Part shown: positions 54,587-64,000 of the stretch, piece after piece
How the letters are laid out: the number at the start of each line of letters is the position of its first letter
Position numbering within the stretch: position 1 is the stretch's first letter
NCBI RefSeq assembly: GCF_051020955.1
Contig: NC_135014.1
Location: 27,331,221 to 27,395,220 of the forward strand
Length of the DNA: 64,000 bases
Origin: Megalopta genalis
Lineage: Eukaryota > Arthropoda > Insecta > Hymenoptera > Halictidae
Direction of reading: 5' to 3'
Notes under the pieces: model-generated
What the model was told of the DNA's origin: nothing
The model's input: the letters and a program-made list of their open reading frames with translations, nothing else
Databases searched by the model: none
Made by a program: the position numbers and the translations under genes

Positions 54587-55746
54587 CGCGAGAGAGAAAA
54601 GAAAAGTCTGAAGCCCTCGCGCTGAAAATGTCTGCCGCGGAACCGGAGCACTTGTCGTTACGCTCGCTAATGAGGGCGAAGCACTCCATTAAGTCAACTG
54701 CGCGGTAACTACGATAGAAACGAGGCAAACTCAACATCCAAAGAGGTATACGTTCTTGCACGCTGTCCATCACATTGCCGCTTTTTCAACGACGCTATCC
54801 GCGGCTGCGATCGCGGCGAATCTCTTTTCCGCGGCGGCTCGAGAACGAAAATTAACACGCGGCCGAATCCGCGCGCGCGCGCGATAAATATCCCTGGAAC
54901 GCGCCGGTGATTTTAGCTCGATGGACGATGCCCTAATCCACAGGGTCGAGGGACCGGGATACGCCCAATCGGCTCGTCCAAACCCAGCCCGGATCCCAAT
55001 CGCATGATCGAGGGCTGAACGACACACGTCCAAGTTCCCGGACTTTCCGAAACCTCGCGCAGGGTCTGCCGTGGATAGCGTTCGACCTGCATTCGACGCA
55101 GTTCAATCTGTCGACATCTTGCGGAGGCATTCGATCGTGCCACCTTTATCGGATCAACCTCAGACCATTCTGTCAGGTGAACCCTATCCGTCTCGAGTGC
55201 TCTTTCGCACACCTGAGATCCGCGCCGGCATTTTAATAGACATTGATCTTGGACCGTCGTCTACGTTTTTCTTGTTCGATCGAGCTTGGATGGCTTAATC
55301 ACGTTCTTGAATTACGTTCTTCGATTGTTCTTATTTTTTTTTAATGGTATCGCGCGTACTTGGATAATATTCAAGAAATTGTTCGATTTCTAAACACCTC
55401 TCTCGGAGGAACGTTCTTAAGCTTTTTAATCGTTTACGCGCACGTCGAATATTATTTTTATATTGTTGAATTTTTAAATACACATCTTGGATAACGATTT
55501 CAAGTGGTCACTTTCTTAACTTTCTTTCCACGACCGCGCTAGAAACCTAAAAAGTTTTCATAAAATTAAAATATTTCATTCGATTGAACAAAAATTATGA
55601 AGCAAACTTATATGGCATCAGCATTCGTACCTTTTGCAGATCTTAATAAAATTAAGCAATCATTTTTAATTTTTCAGTAATTCGGTCATCAATCGACTGA
55701 ATTTCAAACGGGGAGATCTCCCCATTCGGTTGGCTAAGTGTTAATA
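54587..55746. other. Gene-free stretch; one open interval of interest at 55008-55187
   Basis: A plus frame is open from 55008 to 55298, with a CAG/GTGAAC donor-like site near 55177. No acceptor and no recognised domain. The rest is AT-rich. Confidence 0.35.
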
Positions 55747-55963
55747 CAGCAATGTCTCCCTATCCGACGCTAAGATTGTCCACAAAAATGGACAATTTGG
55801 AAAGAGGAGATACGATTGTTCGAGCCTTGTAGCTCATTTTTTTATAACTGTTGACAATTGGTAACTATAAAAACGAGTTGCAAGGCTCGAATAATCGTAT
55901 CTCCTCTCTCTAAATTGTCCATTTTTATGGACAAACTGAGCGTCAATTAGAGAGACATTATTG
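55747..55963. mobile_element. F1 foldback MITE, well preserved
   Basis: CAGCAATGTCTCCC after TA (55745-55746) to GAGACATTATTG before TA (55964-55965). Complete arms, with the inner hairpins ATTGTCCACAAAAATGGACA and CGAGCCTTGTAGCTC. Confidence 0.88.
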
Positions 55964-56167
55964 TATATCCTGGACAGTGTTCTGAAACGGCTTAATCATT
56001 AAATCTCGACAAATCGTCGTTTCTAAATCATCATTCGCAATCACATTTTTAAATACATCTCAGACAACAGACTTATTCTATCTAATCAAATGTTCTTCGT
56101 TTTTGTGCTCTGTTCATGTTCGATCGACTCGAATATCGATTCCGGGCGTGTAAACGGATCATTGATA
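55964..56167. other. Short gene-free stretch
   Basis: Nothing recognised. Confidence 0.4.
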
Positions 56168-56225
56168 CAGGCTGCCTCAAAAAGAAAGGGCTTCCTGGGA
56201 TCATTCGAAGTAACTTTTTCAAGTT
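56168..56225 (+). mobile_element. F4 left-end fragment
   Basis: CAGGCTGCCTCAAAAAGAAA after TA, then TTCCTGGGATCATTCGAAGT and AACTTTTTC, matching the outer left arm of F4. The rest is absent. Confidence 0.55.
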
Positions 56226-57655
56226 TCCTTTTCGCGATCTTCTTTATAAGAGAAGATCGTATCGATGTATATCTCCCTTGTCTTTCTCTTCCAGGAAACC
56301 ATCGAAGACGAAGGAAGTTCCAGTTGTCGCAGCCTCGAGGAGCTCGCAAATTGGTTAATGAATATGAGAGAATTCATTAGCGGGGTCCGCGCAGGCACGC
56401 GAGCTGCAAGAAACAATGGGAAGAGACTTGCGCGCATCGTTGAAACGGATACAACGGGGCCGTGCCGTGCCTCGTTACTTGATTAGGCGCGGTCGCGTCG
56501 GATTCATGCTTCGATCGCGGATTCGCCGCGGATTCGCCCACGGAAGAGGGCAACGGGAAACTTTCTACTTTCCGTTCGTGCTTCTTTCCTTCGTGTTTAC
56601 GGAAAGTTCGTCATGTCCGTCGCCATGTTTTCGCTTCGCTTCGCGTCGCGGACTCATCTTTCAGTCGGCGGCGCACAGTTCGCCGAGTATTCTCTGTCCT
56701 TCGGAAGAACGAAAACGCTTGTATTATGCGGCAGCGCGACAATCGGTAAGTTATTGTTTTGTTAGCTGAATGGGTTCTCAGGAACAAAACCGGCCGCATT
56801 CGAATCTAGTCGGCGTAACAATTAACACGGCGCGAAGTATTAAAGGGTACAGCATTGTCGTCGTTGCCGCCGCCGCAACGACAAGTGTTATAACCGGGCC
56901 CCTCCCCCGCCGCGGAAGTTTATGCAAATTCACAGCTTTGTGCACAAATTAAGAGAAATTAAAGTGAAATGGAATTTTCCTTCTCCCCTATCCCCCCCCC
57001 CCCGGCACCCGGCCCCGCGCCGTTGCGAACGCTTTCAGTGAATCGAGAATTAAGTGGAACCGCGTCGGATTCTCTGTCGACGCGCTGTTCTTTTCCCGCA
57101 ATTTCTTGCCGATCTTTTCACGCCGCGAACACGCAATTCCGCCGGTTTATTAATGAACGCGCGGCGTTCGGGTTTGTCCTAAAACTTTCGTTCCGCAACG
57201 TCTTGTTGGACACGCCGGCAGCGATTCTCGGCTTCCCGCGGACGACGATCCGTCAAAACTTTCTTTCGTCAATCGCTTTTATCTAATTCCTGTTTGCGTC
57301 GATTAGACCCTAAAACCGCGCCAACGTTCGCATTAAGATCCGCGCGGTCCAACGATAATAAATGCAGGCATTTAGAAAGTTTCGATGTTAGCGACGAGGG
57401 TGCAAGACGGAGAAAGTTCCGAGGAGCATTTCAACACCCGCGCTGTTAAGATCCGAACGAATTTTTATCCAGAGGACCTTGCGAAATTAAATAATTGCTT
57501 TGCGACCAGTTGAAGCACGGCGACTTGTAGAATATCCTGCAAATGCTAACTTTGTTATAATGTATAACGTGAATAACGAGATTCGATGGCGTCGAATAAA
57601 ATTGTATTCGTTAAGCCTTTGGCTCTTTTCCGCATTCTTTCGGGAAAACCTGTAT
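56226..57655. other. Gene-free stretch, nothing recognised
   Basis: A (C)n run lies at about 56990-57003. Opposed frames at 56086-56799 and a plus frame at 56969-57286 are not recognised. Confidence 0.4.
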
Positions 57656-57893
57656 ACGGTAAATTCTCCCGAATTTTCCTTCAGCTTGTGAAGAACAATG
57701 GACAATTTCGAAAGAGCTGATACGATTATTTTACAATTGCATATTATAGATATATATTATTTTATAATTGTTGGCAATCGGTGACTGTAGAAACGAGCCG
57801 CAAGGCTCGAACAATCGTATCTCCTCTCTCCAAATCGTCCATTTTCGTGTATAATCCGAGCGTCAATTAGGGAGAACTCACTGTACTCGTTAT
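57656..57893. mobile_element. F1 foldback MITE, AAATTCTC subtype
   Basis: CGGTAAATTCTCCC after TA, with the right end GGGAGAACTCACTG before TA (57894-57895). The left arm is more decayed than the right. Confidence 0.75.
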
Positions 57894-58325
57894 TGCTGCT
57901 TAGTTTGTACGCTAAGTTGTCCAATCGATTCTCTCCGGCGCTATTATCAAGGCTGAAACAAGACCGGGCTGCTATCAACTGGCTGCATGACACGTTAACT
58001 ATGACCATGCGATTATAAGAAAGTCGATTCCATGCGATTACAGAGCTGGAATGCCGTGTTCTTGCTCGAAACCTCGTTGAAACGAAGGAAATGAGAAATT
58101 CTTAACGGAGATCTAAACGAACCGTCCGACAGTCATGAAATTTACAGCTTATTAAGCATATGGAGGGATGGAAGCGATGAATCATTCGAATGGAAAGTTC
58201 GTTGTCTGAACCGATCTAGAGGATAACGAAACGAGAGGGTTAACCATCCGACGATTGTTATAATTTTGCCCTCGCGTTTATCTACGGAAACATTGAAATA
58301 CCAGAAAATTACGTTGCCCCAAGTA
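57894..58325. other. Gene-free stretch
   Basis: Nothing recognised. Confidence 0.4.
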
Positions 58326-58428
58326 CAGTAAATTCTCCCTGAACGACGCTCGAGCGATCGTGTCGCTTCTTCCCAAATTGTTCGCGTTTGTGCACAATCT
58401 GAGAGCGTCGATTAGCGCGAATTTACCG
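58326..58428. mobile_element. Short F1 MITE, AAATTCTC subtype
   Basis: CAGTAAATTCTCCCTGAACG after TA to GCGCGAATTTACCG before TA (58429-58430). Here both ends carry the AAATTC/GAATTT form, so this subtype has its own symmetric termini. Confidence 0.78.
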
Positions 58429-59119
58429 TAGCATGTCAGCTTCCCGTCGATTTCCTCGAAACGAATTACTTCGTAATTAACGCCGGCGCTGGTCCATAAA
58501 CAACGCGTAAACAAATTTCGATACGGTCGCAAAGTTTCCACGGAAATGGAATGAAATTTCGGATATGCATTAGGATATTTAGTTCGCTGGATAAATTGTA
58601 CTTTCCGCGGCGGACCGTTGCAGCAGCTGATGTTGATGCGAAACATTCATAAATTCTGCGGGATGGAAATTAAACGTGATTTCTATGTAATAAATATTCG
58701 AATATTCGGCGTCGCCCGTACGCGAGCTCGTTTTACATATCGTCCAATAATGCACTATCGTTTCGGAACGTTCATTGGTAGGCTGTAAACGTAACCGATT
58801 CAAGTAGCTACTATGAATGCTTCGACGACATAATGGGAATGACCTGTCGGTATTTTGGATTTTATGATGTCCGTGCTCAACACGTTGTCGCGAAAATTCC
58901 TATTTTCGCGAGCAATTTTATAAATGCCGATGCGAGGGAAGAACTTCTTTTCATTGAATGTAATTATTAAATATAATACGTTGATACATATTTCACGACC
59001 GCGCGCTCTGTCTAAGAGAAGAGTGGATCTAAATGATAATTTTTCAAAAGAATTCGTCGCATTACGTTAATCTACAATAAATAACTTGTTGGAGCATGGA
59101 TGACGTTATAACGATCTTT
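58429..59119. other. Gene-free stretch
   Basis: Nothing recognised. Confidence 0.4.
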
Positions 59120-59139
59120 TTTAACAATCTTCTAGTATG

Positions 59140-59600
59140 AATAGAATTTAGTGTTACCGAATTTTGTGTTAATAGAATTTAGTGACAATAGAATTTAGTG
59201 ACAATAGAATTTAGTGACAATAGAATTTAGTGACAATAGAATTTAGTGCTATAGAGTTTTGTGTTATAATAGGATTTTGTGTTAATAGAATTTAGTGACA
59301 ATCGAATATAGTAACAATAGAATGTAGTGCCAATAGAATTCAATGCCAATAGAATTTACTAACAATAGAATTTAGTGTCAATAGAATTCAATGCCAATAG
59401 AATTTAGTGTTGCTAGAATTTAGTGTCAATAGAATTCAATGCTAATATAATTTAGTAACAATAGAATTTAGTGTCAATAGAATTCAATGCCAATAGAATT
59501 TAGTAATAATAGAATTTAGTGTCAATAGAATTCAATGCCAATAGAATTTAGTGTTGCTAGAATTTAGTGTCAATAGAACTCAATGCCAATAGAACTTACT
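59140..59600 (+). repeat. 16-bp minisatellite (AATAGAATTTAGTGAC)n
   Basis: About 28 units of AATAGAATTTAGTGAC and variants (AATAGAATTCAATGCC, GCTAGAATTTAGTGTC). The two main variants alternate in the right half, giving a 32-bp higher-order period. Confidence 0.93.
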
Positions 59601-60070
59601 GTTAATATTAACAAGCGTCAATTTTCATATATCATATATTTTCATTATATATTTTATTATGCATTTCATACATTATATTTTTATTCGTACGAATATTTTA
59701 GAAGCTGTGCACCCGCTGAAATCGAAATATTTAATCGACCACTGTCGAGAGTAGCGAAATATTCAATTCATTTCGAATCGGAATTGAATCGTAAAATCAA
59801 CTTTCGTCCATGGCACGATTATCATCCCCGTATCTATCAGCCGTCAAAGTATCCCCGAAATTCCCGGAACTGTGAATATTCGCGGATAACGCTAAAACCA
59901 CGATAACTGTTTCTTTCCATCGCCGAGTTCAGAATAGGAAAGCTTTCGAGAAGCTCCGAGTGGATCCTGGAACAATCACGAAACAGCCAATACCATTCTC
60001 TGCTATCCTCTCGTAGCCTAAGTGAAGCATGTCAAATTGGCAGCCAGTTCGATGGCTTTTGACGGCGCAC
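59601..60070. other. Gene-free stretch
   Basis: Nothing recognised. Confidence 0.4.
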
Positions 60071-60118
60071 AGAAGTGGATTACCGTCGAGTACTCGTACA
60101 TCAAACACGGTTAAAATA
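60071..60118 (+). mobile_element. F2 right-end remnant
   Basis: GAAGTGGATTACCGTCGAGT, ACTCGTACATC and AAACACGGTTAAA recall TTCTCCGTGACGAGTATACT with GAACACGGCTAAA at 48640-48680. The palindrome is reduced to CGAGTACTCG. Confidence 0.35.
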
Positions 60119-62209
60119 GTTACCCGGTTTTAAGGAGTTTGGGAGAGAAAAAAAAACCTCGGTAATGAGCAGCGCCGAGTACGATGCCGAAGAAACGGAA
60201 TACACGAAGGATACACGTTGTACTTTACGCAACAAAATTAACCGTCGGCCGATCCCGTTACGACTCCATAGAAAAAACGAAACTCCGTTTCGTGCGGTCG
60301 ACTTTGAAGCAACCACCAATTTTTCACCATTCCTGAAATTGCAGGTAACCGTAAATATTACGAGAGACTCGTAATATCGTTGAAAGCAATCTTTGTGCGT
60401 TGCTTCTTAAAGATTTCCTAGAAAAGAAAACATTTCACTTTAACTTCGATAACTTCCGGTTGCGATTTGCACGACGTCGAGTCGCGTATAAAGTTGCAGA
60501 CTGTAATAAAATTGTTTTCGAAGCCTGTGAAATACCGAATGAAATCGAAATATAAATGCAAACAGAAAAATTTATTCACGGATCTACGATCACCGCTAAT
60601 AAAATAACTTTAACGCGCGCGCAAAATGCGGAATGAAATAAAAATGAATGCGAATAAAAATGTACGACTCTACAATTACCTTTAATAAAATCCTTTTAAT
60701 GCGCGTGAAACGCGGAATAAAATCAACGTATAAATAAAAATCAAAGTTTATAAACCTCTGCGAATTCTGTATTCGTAATGATGCATCGTCGATCGAACGA
60801 TTTCATTGTTACGAGGAAAAACACGAGCGAGAGCCGTAATTTTTAAATTTAGCTTTTTAGCAACGAACGTTTAACAACGAAAGCGCAACGGCCGGATTAA
60901 TTCTCGCTGGAGGAAGAGCTGCTCGATTTTTCATTCGTTCCGCGTCTACGGAGATTCGGAATCGTCGAAGTTCCAGCCACACCGAGTACAGCGAAAATTC
61001 ATTACGGTTTTTGCGAACTGATTGCTAAGAAGATTAGTCGTATCTTTATTGCACCGCAATTATGAAGCTACCTGTCCCGTAATACATATTTCGTGATCAA
61101 TTACGCTCGACACGCCACGTTTAAAATAGATTGCAAACGAGGCCTTCGCGTAGGGAACTTCGGGAACTCCAATTTTCTTCGCGCAAATTTCACTTCATTT
61201 GCACAATTATACACATATTTGTTCCTTTTTCTCGTGTCTCCTCCGTAATATTGTAAACATCAAGATTGAAGCACAGTTTCACGGTTCTAAATTAATCACC
61301 AAGCAGTTCACAAAATTACATGTTTAGACGATTACATGTATTGCGATGTTCACCTGTTGTAATTAGTATTAATAATTAATTGCCAAACCATTGGTTCACT
61401 TTTCTGGTCCAAAAGAACTTGTTTTATTTAATAGAAGTTCAACATTCGCCGAATTATTGATATTTTACAACGCGTTTTTATATTCCTGGAGACTGAGCTG
61501 TATAATATATAATATAATATAATAATAATAATAATAATATATAATATATATACTAATAATGTATAATATATAATATAATAATATTCCTAGAGCTGTATTC
61601 TATGATCTTAACAAATATAAGAGACAGTTCAAATCTTCGAAAGAGAAGCTTCAATTTTTGTACTATTTGATGCACATTTTTCTAAGTTATTATCATATGT
61701 AAAAACCCATGTTACACTATATTAACAAATATTGTACAAATGAAGCATCTGAAACCTAGAAAAATATTTCCAGTTGATATTCTCCTCTGGACATTTTCAC
61801 AAGCGATACCGAAAGCCAGTAATTAAAAAAAGAATCGTGAACCACTTTCGCAGTCCAACGTGAAATCGTTCCCCGCGAAGACACTTAATATTTTTCTTTC
61901 GCTGGGAGCGTCGCGGAATTGTTCACTTTGTTAGGAAATTCATTTTCCGGCACACCTCGTGCCGGAGTTCCGCGGCTAATTACGCGAATTACCGGCGACT
62001 CGTATCGCTAAGCCGGCGGTTTTTTCAATTTGGTTTGTCATCGAAGCGACGGAACGCGGCTCATTAGGACGGGCCAGCGATGTAGCCGCACATACCATAT
62101 TCAGATAATTGTGCATTGTGAACGTAGGATGCGGCGGTCACGTGCAAACAGCAACATTGATTGCGGAATAGGCAAATATGTATTTTCAAGGAAATCACAT
62201 GTGCCCTGT
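60119..62209. other. Gene-free stretch with an AT patch
   Basis: AT-rich patch at 61498-61590 (ATATAATAT units). CGCGGAATAAAATC and GCGGAATGAAATAAAAATGA-like phrases near 60560-60740 look like a faint old duplication. No gene recognised. Confidence 0.4.
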
Positions 62210-62235
62210 TGAGAGAGAGTGTGTGAGAGAGAGAG
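62210..62235. repeat. (GA)n/(GTGA)n microsatellite
   Basis: Short GA run with GTGTGTGAG interruption. Confidence 0.9.
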
Positions 62236-62663
62236 GGAACGTTTCTTGCTGCGCCCGCATCTAGTGAATTATGAAAATGCCGATCGATTTCTCCTTTTTT
62301 TCTTCGCCGCGGCGAACGCGAAACGGCGAGTCGCAGGATAATCTGGCAAACAATGCGACGGTCCGCGAAAGTTTGTTACAGTTAGCCAAGTCCGATGAAT
62401 ATTTAAAAAAATCGTTGTACTTTCAGATTCTCGGTTGTCCGTTTCCGAGCGAAATATACCTTGGCAAATGTTTCCCTGTTGCGGAGTCTGCGGACGCAAA
62501 TCAAATTACACGTTCCTTTTAAATCGGCGACAAGCAGTTTTATCCCGCTTTAAAAAAACGTATAAGAGTATGGTTTAAAGCGCGAGCGAGCGAAACACGG
62601 AATGGTAAACGGACGAAAAGAGTTCGAGACTATTGTCGCGTTATTTCTGATCCATTAGAGCTA
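62236..62663. other. Gene-free stretch
   Basis: The 83-codon plus frame at 62271-62522 is opposed by a minus frame and not recognised. Confidence 0.35.
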
Positions 62664-62667
62664 TTAA

Positions 62668-63307
62668 CGTTGGAACCAGCGCGCCCTAAACGCGACCAAT
62701 GTATGTTGTTTTATAACGATGACAAGATTGGAGTTATTTTAACTTTCTACGATTTTTATTAATTATTGACGAAAACATTTGCACAGTATCAAGAATTGTA
62801 AAAGGAGGATAATTCTGAGATTCATTTTTAGAAGATTACACGCTATAAAATGTTAGATCTTGTCTCCCTAACTGTCGCTAATAATGTCTCCATAACTGAC
62901 GCTCAGCATTATTCGAGCCTTGTAGCTCGTTTTTATATTTCTTGACAATTTGTAACTATGAGAACGAACCGCAAGGCTCGAATAATCGCATCTCCTCTTC
63001 CCAAATTGTCCATTTTTGTGGACAATCCGAGCGTCAATTAGAGCGACATTACTGAACTTTTATAAAATAGCGCAGTATTTGGGACGTCCGCAGTAACACC
63101 GACACTAGCTCCATTAGTTTAAATTAACTATTATTAATTTAACATTTTCACAGTATCAAGAGAGTTGTAAAAGGAGAAAAATCAGGCGAAAGATTATGAG
63201 ATTCATTTCTAGAAGATTGCACGCTATAAAATATTAGATCTTATTACTTTGACAAAACACCGCAGCATTTGGGACGCCCGCAGTAACGCCGACACTAGCC
63301 CTATTAG
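62668..63307 (+). repeat. F6 repeat with internal duplication, one block interrupted by F1
   Basis: Starts CGTTGGAACCAGCGCGCCCT after TTAA, as at 34320. Two blocks follow: about 62775-63117 and 63142-63307. Both carry CACAGTATCAAGA, GTAAAAGGAG, GAGATTCATTT, ACGCTATAAAAT, GCAGTATTTGGGACGTCCGC-type and CCGACACTAGC phrases. Block 1 is split by F1 at 62862-63054; block 2 is continuous. Confidence 0.65.
62862..63054. mobile_element. F1 MITE inserted in the F6 repeat
   Basis: The left side has two partial left ends in tandem (TTGTCTCCCTAACTGTCGC and AATGTCTCCATAACTGACGC) and then the loop stem. The right arm is complete to GAGCGACATTACTG. The sister block at 63230-63250 reads TTAGATCTTATTACTTTGAC without the insertion. 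Confidence 0.78.
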
Positions 63308-64000
63308 GAAGAAACTTGGTTTCCACGAGAATGCGAAAAAGTATGACGCTCGCATCAGCGTTTCGAGTTTCGAAGCACGTCGCACTTTCTAATCAAAAAG
63401 GTGTTCCGCGTGAAATTACCGGCGCCCGAAATCCGTTTCTCGCGTTACGGTTGTTTCCGAAACACGAAGTCGCGCCCCGGCGAAGTTCTCAAAATTTTCT
63501 TGCCGGAGCGAGGGCGGCGCGCGGCGCGGCGCGGCGCGTCGCCTTGCGGAAAGTTCGGCTGTTTCGCAAGAAAAATGGCTATCAACGGAGTGTCGCAAGC
63601 CGTCGCATTGCGCGAAATTATTACCGTATTCCGGTCCGCAGGATCGGAAGAAAACTGGCACGGAACGAGGTCGTCGAACGGAAAGGGAGAAACAAAGGGT
63701 GCGCGGGGCGACCGGGCGGGGCGCTAGGACGGCTCGAGTATCCCGAAAGCGAGTTCCAGCAGCGCCGAGTGCCGGGGCGCCGCGCTAAATTAAGGCTGCG
63801 AAACGTAAGAAACGTTCACGTGCACAGTTTTACCGTGAGACGTGTGCGCGGCAAAATTCACTAGACTAGAAACGAACGGAATTAATTCGCCCTGTTGGCC
63901 AAGGGCTCCCCGTGCTTCCCGGATTCGCAACATCCTTCAATTTCCTGGACTCCGCTCGGAACTCCACGATCCCCCTAGGATCGCTTCGAAATTCGCATTC
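63308..64000. other. Gene-free end of window, GC-rich
   Basis: CpG-rich with a GGCGCGCGGCGCGGCGCGGC run near 63510-63530. A 182-codon plus frame (63316-63864) and opposing frames are open, probably by composition. No domain recognised. Confidence 0.4.

Noticed and set aside
3080..63054. Repeated short sequences with regular arms considered as a CRISPR-like array
   Set aside because: Copies are kilobases apart, have terminal inverted repeats with TA duplications and no spacer pattern, and the DNA is clearly eukaryotic in character.

Overview
This window looks like nuclear DNA of an insect, most likely an aculeate hymenopteran (bee, ant or wasp). That is an inference. It rests on long GA/CT microsatellites, CpG dinucleotides that are common throughout rather than depleted, non-autonomous DNA transposons packed densely in an otherwise gene-empty stretch, and Tc1-like and pogo-like termini of kinds I associate with Hymenoptera. 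Species and chromosome position cannot be read from the sequence.

I find no protein-coding gene that I can support, and no tRNA, rRNA or CRISPR array. Every long open frame I examined is explained by low-complexity DNA, a tandem repeat, a transposon arm or a GC-rich stretch where stop codons are rare by chance. Two short segments have splice-like borders around an open frame (2392-2611 on +, 26255-26441 on -). They are listed as weak exon candidates only. The window is best read as a large intron or an intergenic region.

What the window does contain is a layered population of small mobile elements. (1) F1 is a foldback MITE of about 100-250 bp flanked by TA, with ends CAGTAATGTCTC and GAGACATTACTG. 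It has about 24 full, partial or composite copies from 3.1 to 63.1 kb. Several copies are multi-arm composites, including a tandem array at 9.48-10.22 kb with a 175-bp period. (2) F2 is a TTAA-flanked element with ends CCAGTTTTAGCTGTG and CACAGCTAACTGG. It carries up to three copies of the 16-bp perfect palindrome GACGAGTATACTCGTC. The fullest copy is at 1420-2051, a shorter and disrupted copy is at 15.82-16.48 kb, and fragments lie elsewhere. (3) F3 is a piggyBac-like TTAA element starting CCCTTTGCACTCG (67-395, 30405-30728, 35799-36033). (4) F4 is a long foldback element with TA flanks and ends CAGGGTGTYCC (17434-17799, 36823-37160, 38338-38706, plus fragments). (5) Single foldbacks lie at 5080-5600 and 20481-20738. 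Further TTAA-bounded repeats lie at 34.08-34.55 and 62.67-63.3 kb, and Tc1-like and pogo-like remnants are also present.

Nested insertions give a relative chronology. F1 sits inside F2 (15.9 kb), inside F3 (30.47 kb) and inside the 62.7-kb repeat. In two of these cases a related uninterrupted copy elsewhere in the window shows the empty site. F1 was therefore active after the TTAA elements. Tandem repeats fill much of the rest: a 10-bp unit at 0.2 kb, GA-rich arrays at 6.8-7.1 kb, a 42-bp AT unit at 22 kb, TTA runs at 28.3 kb, a 29-bp unit at 43.4 kb and a 16-bp unit at 59.2 kb.
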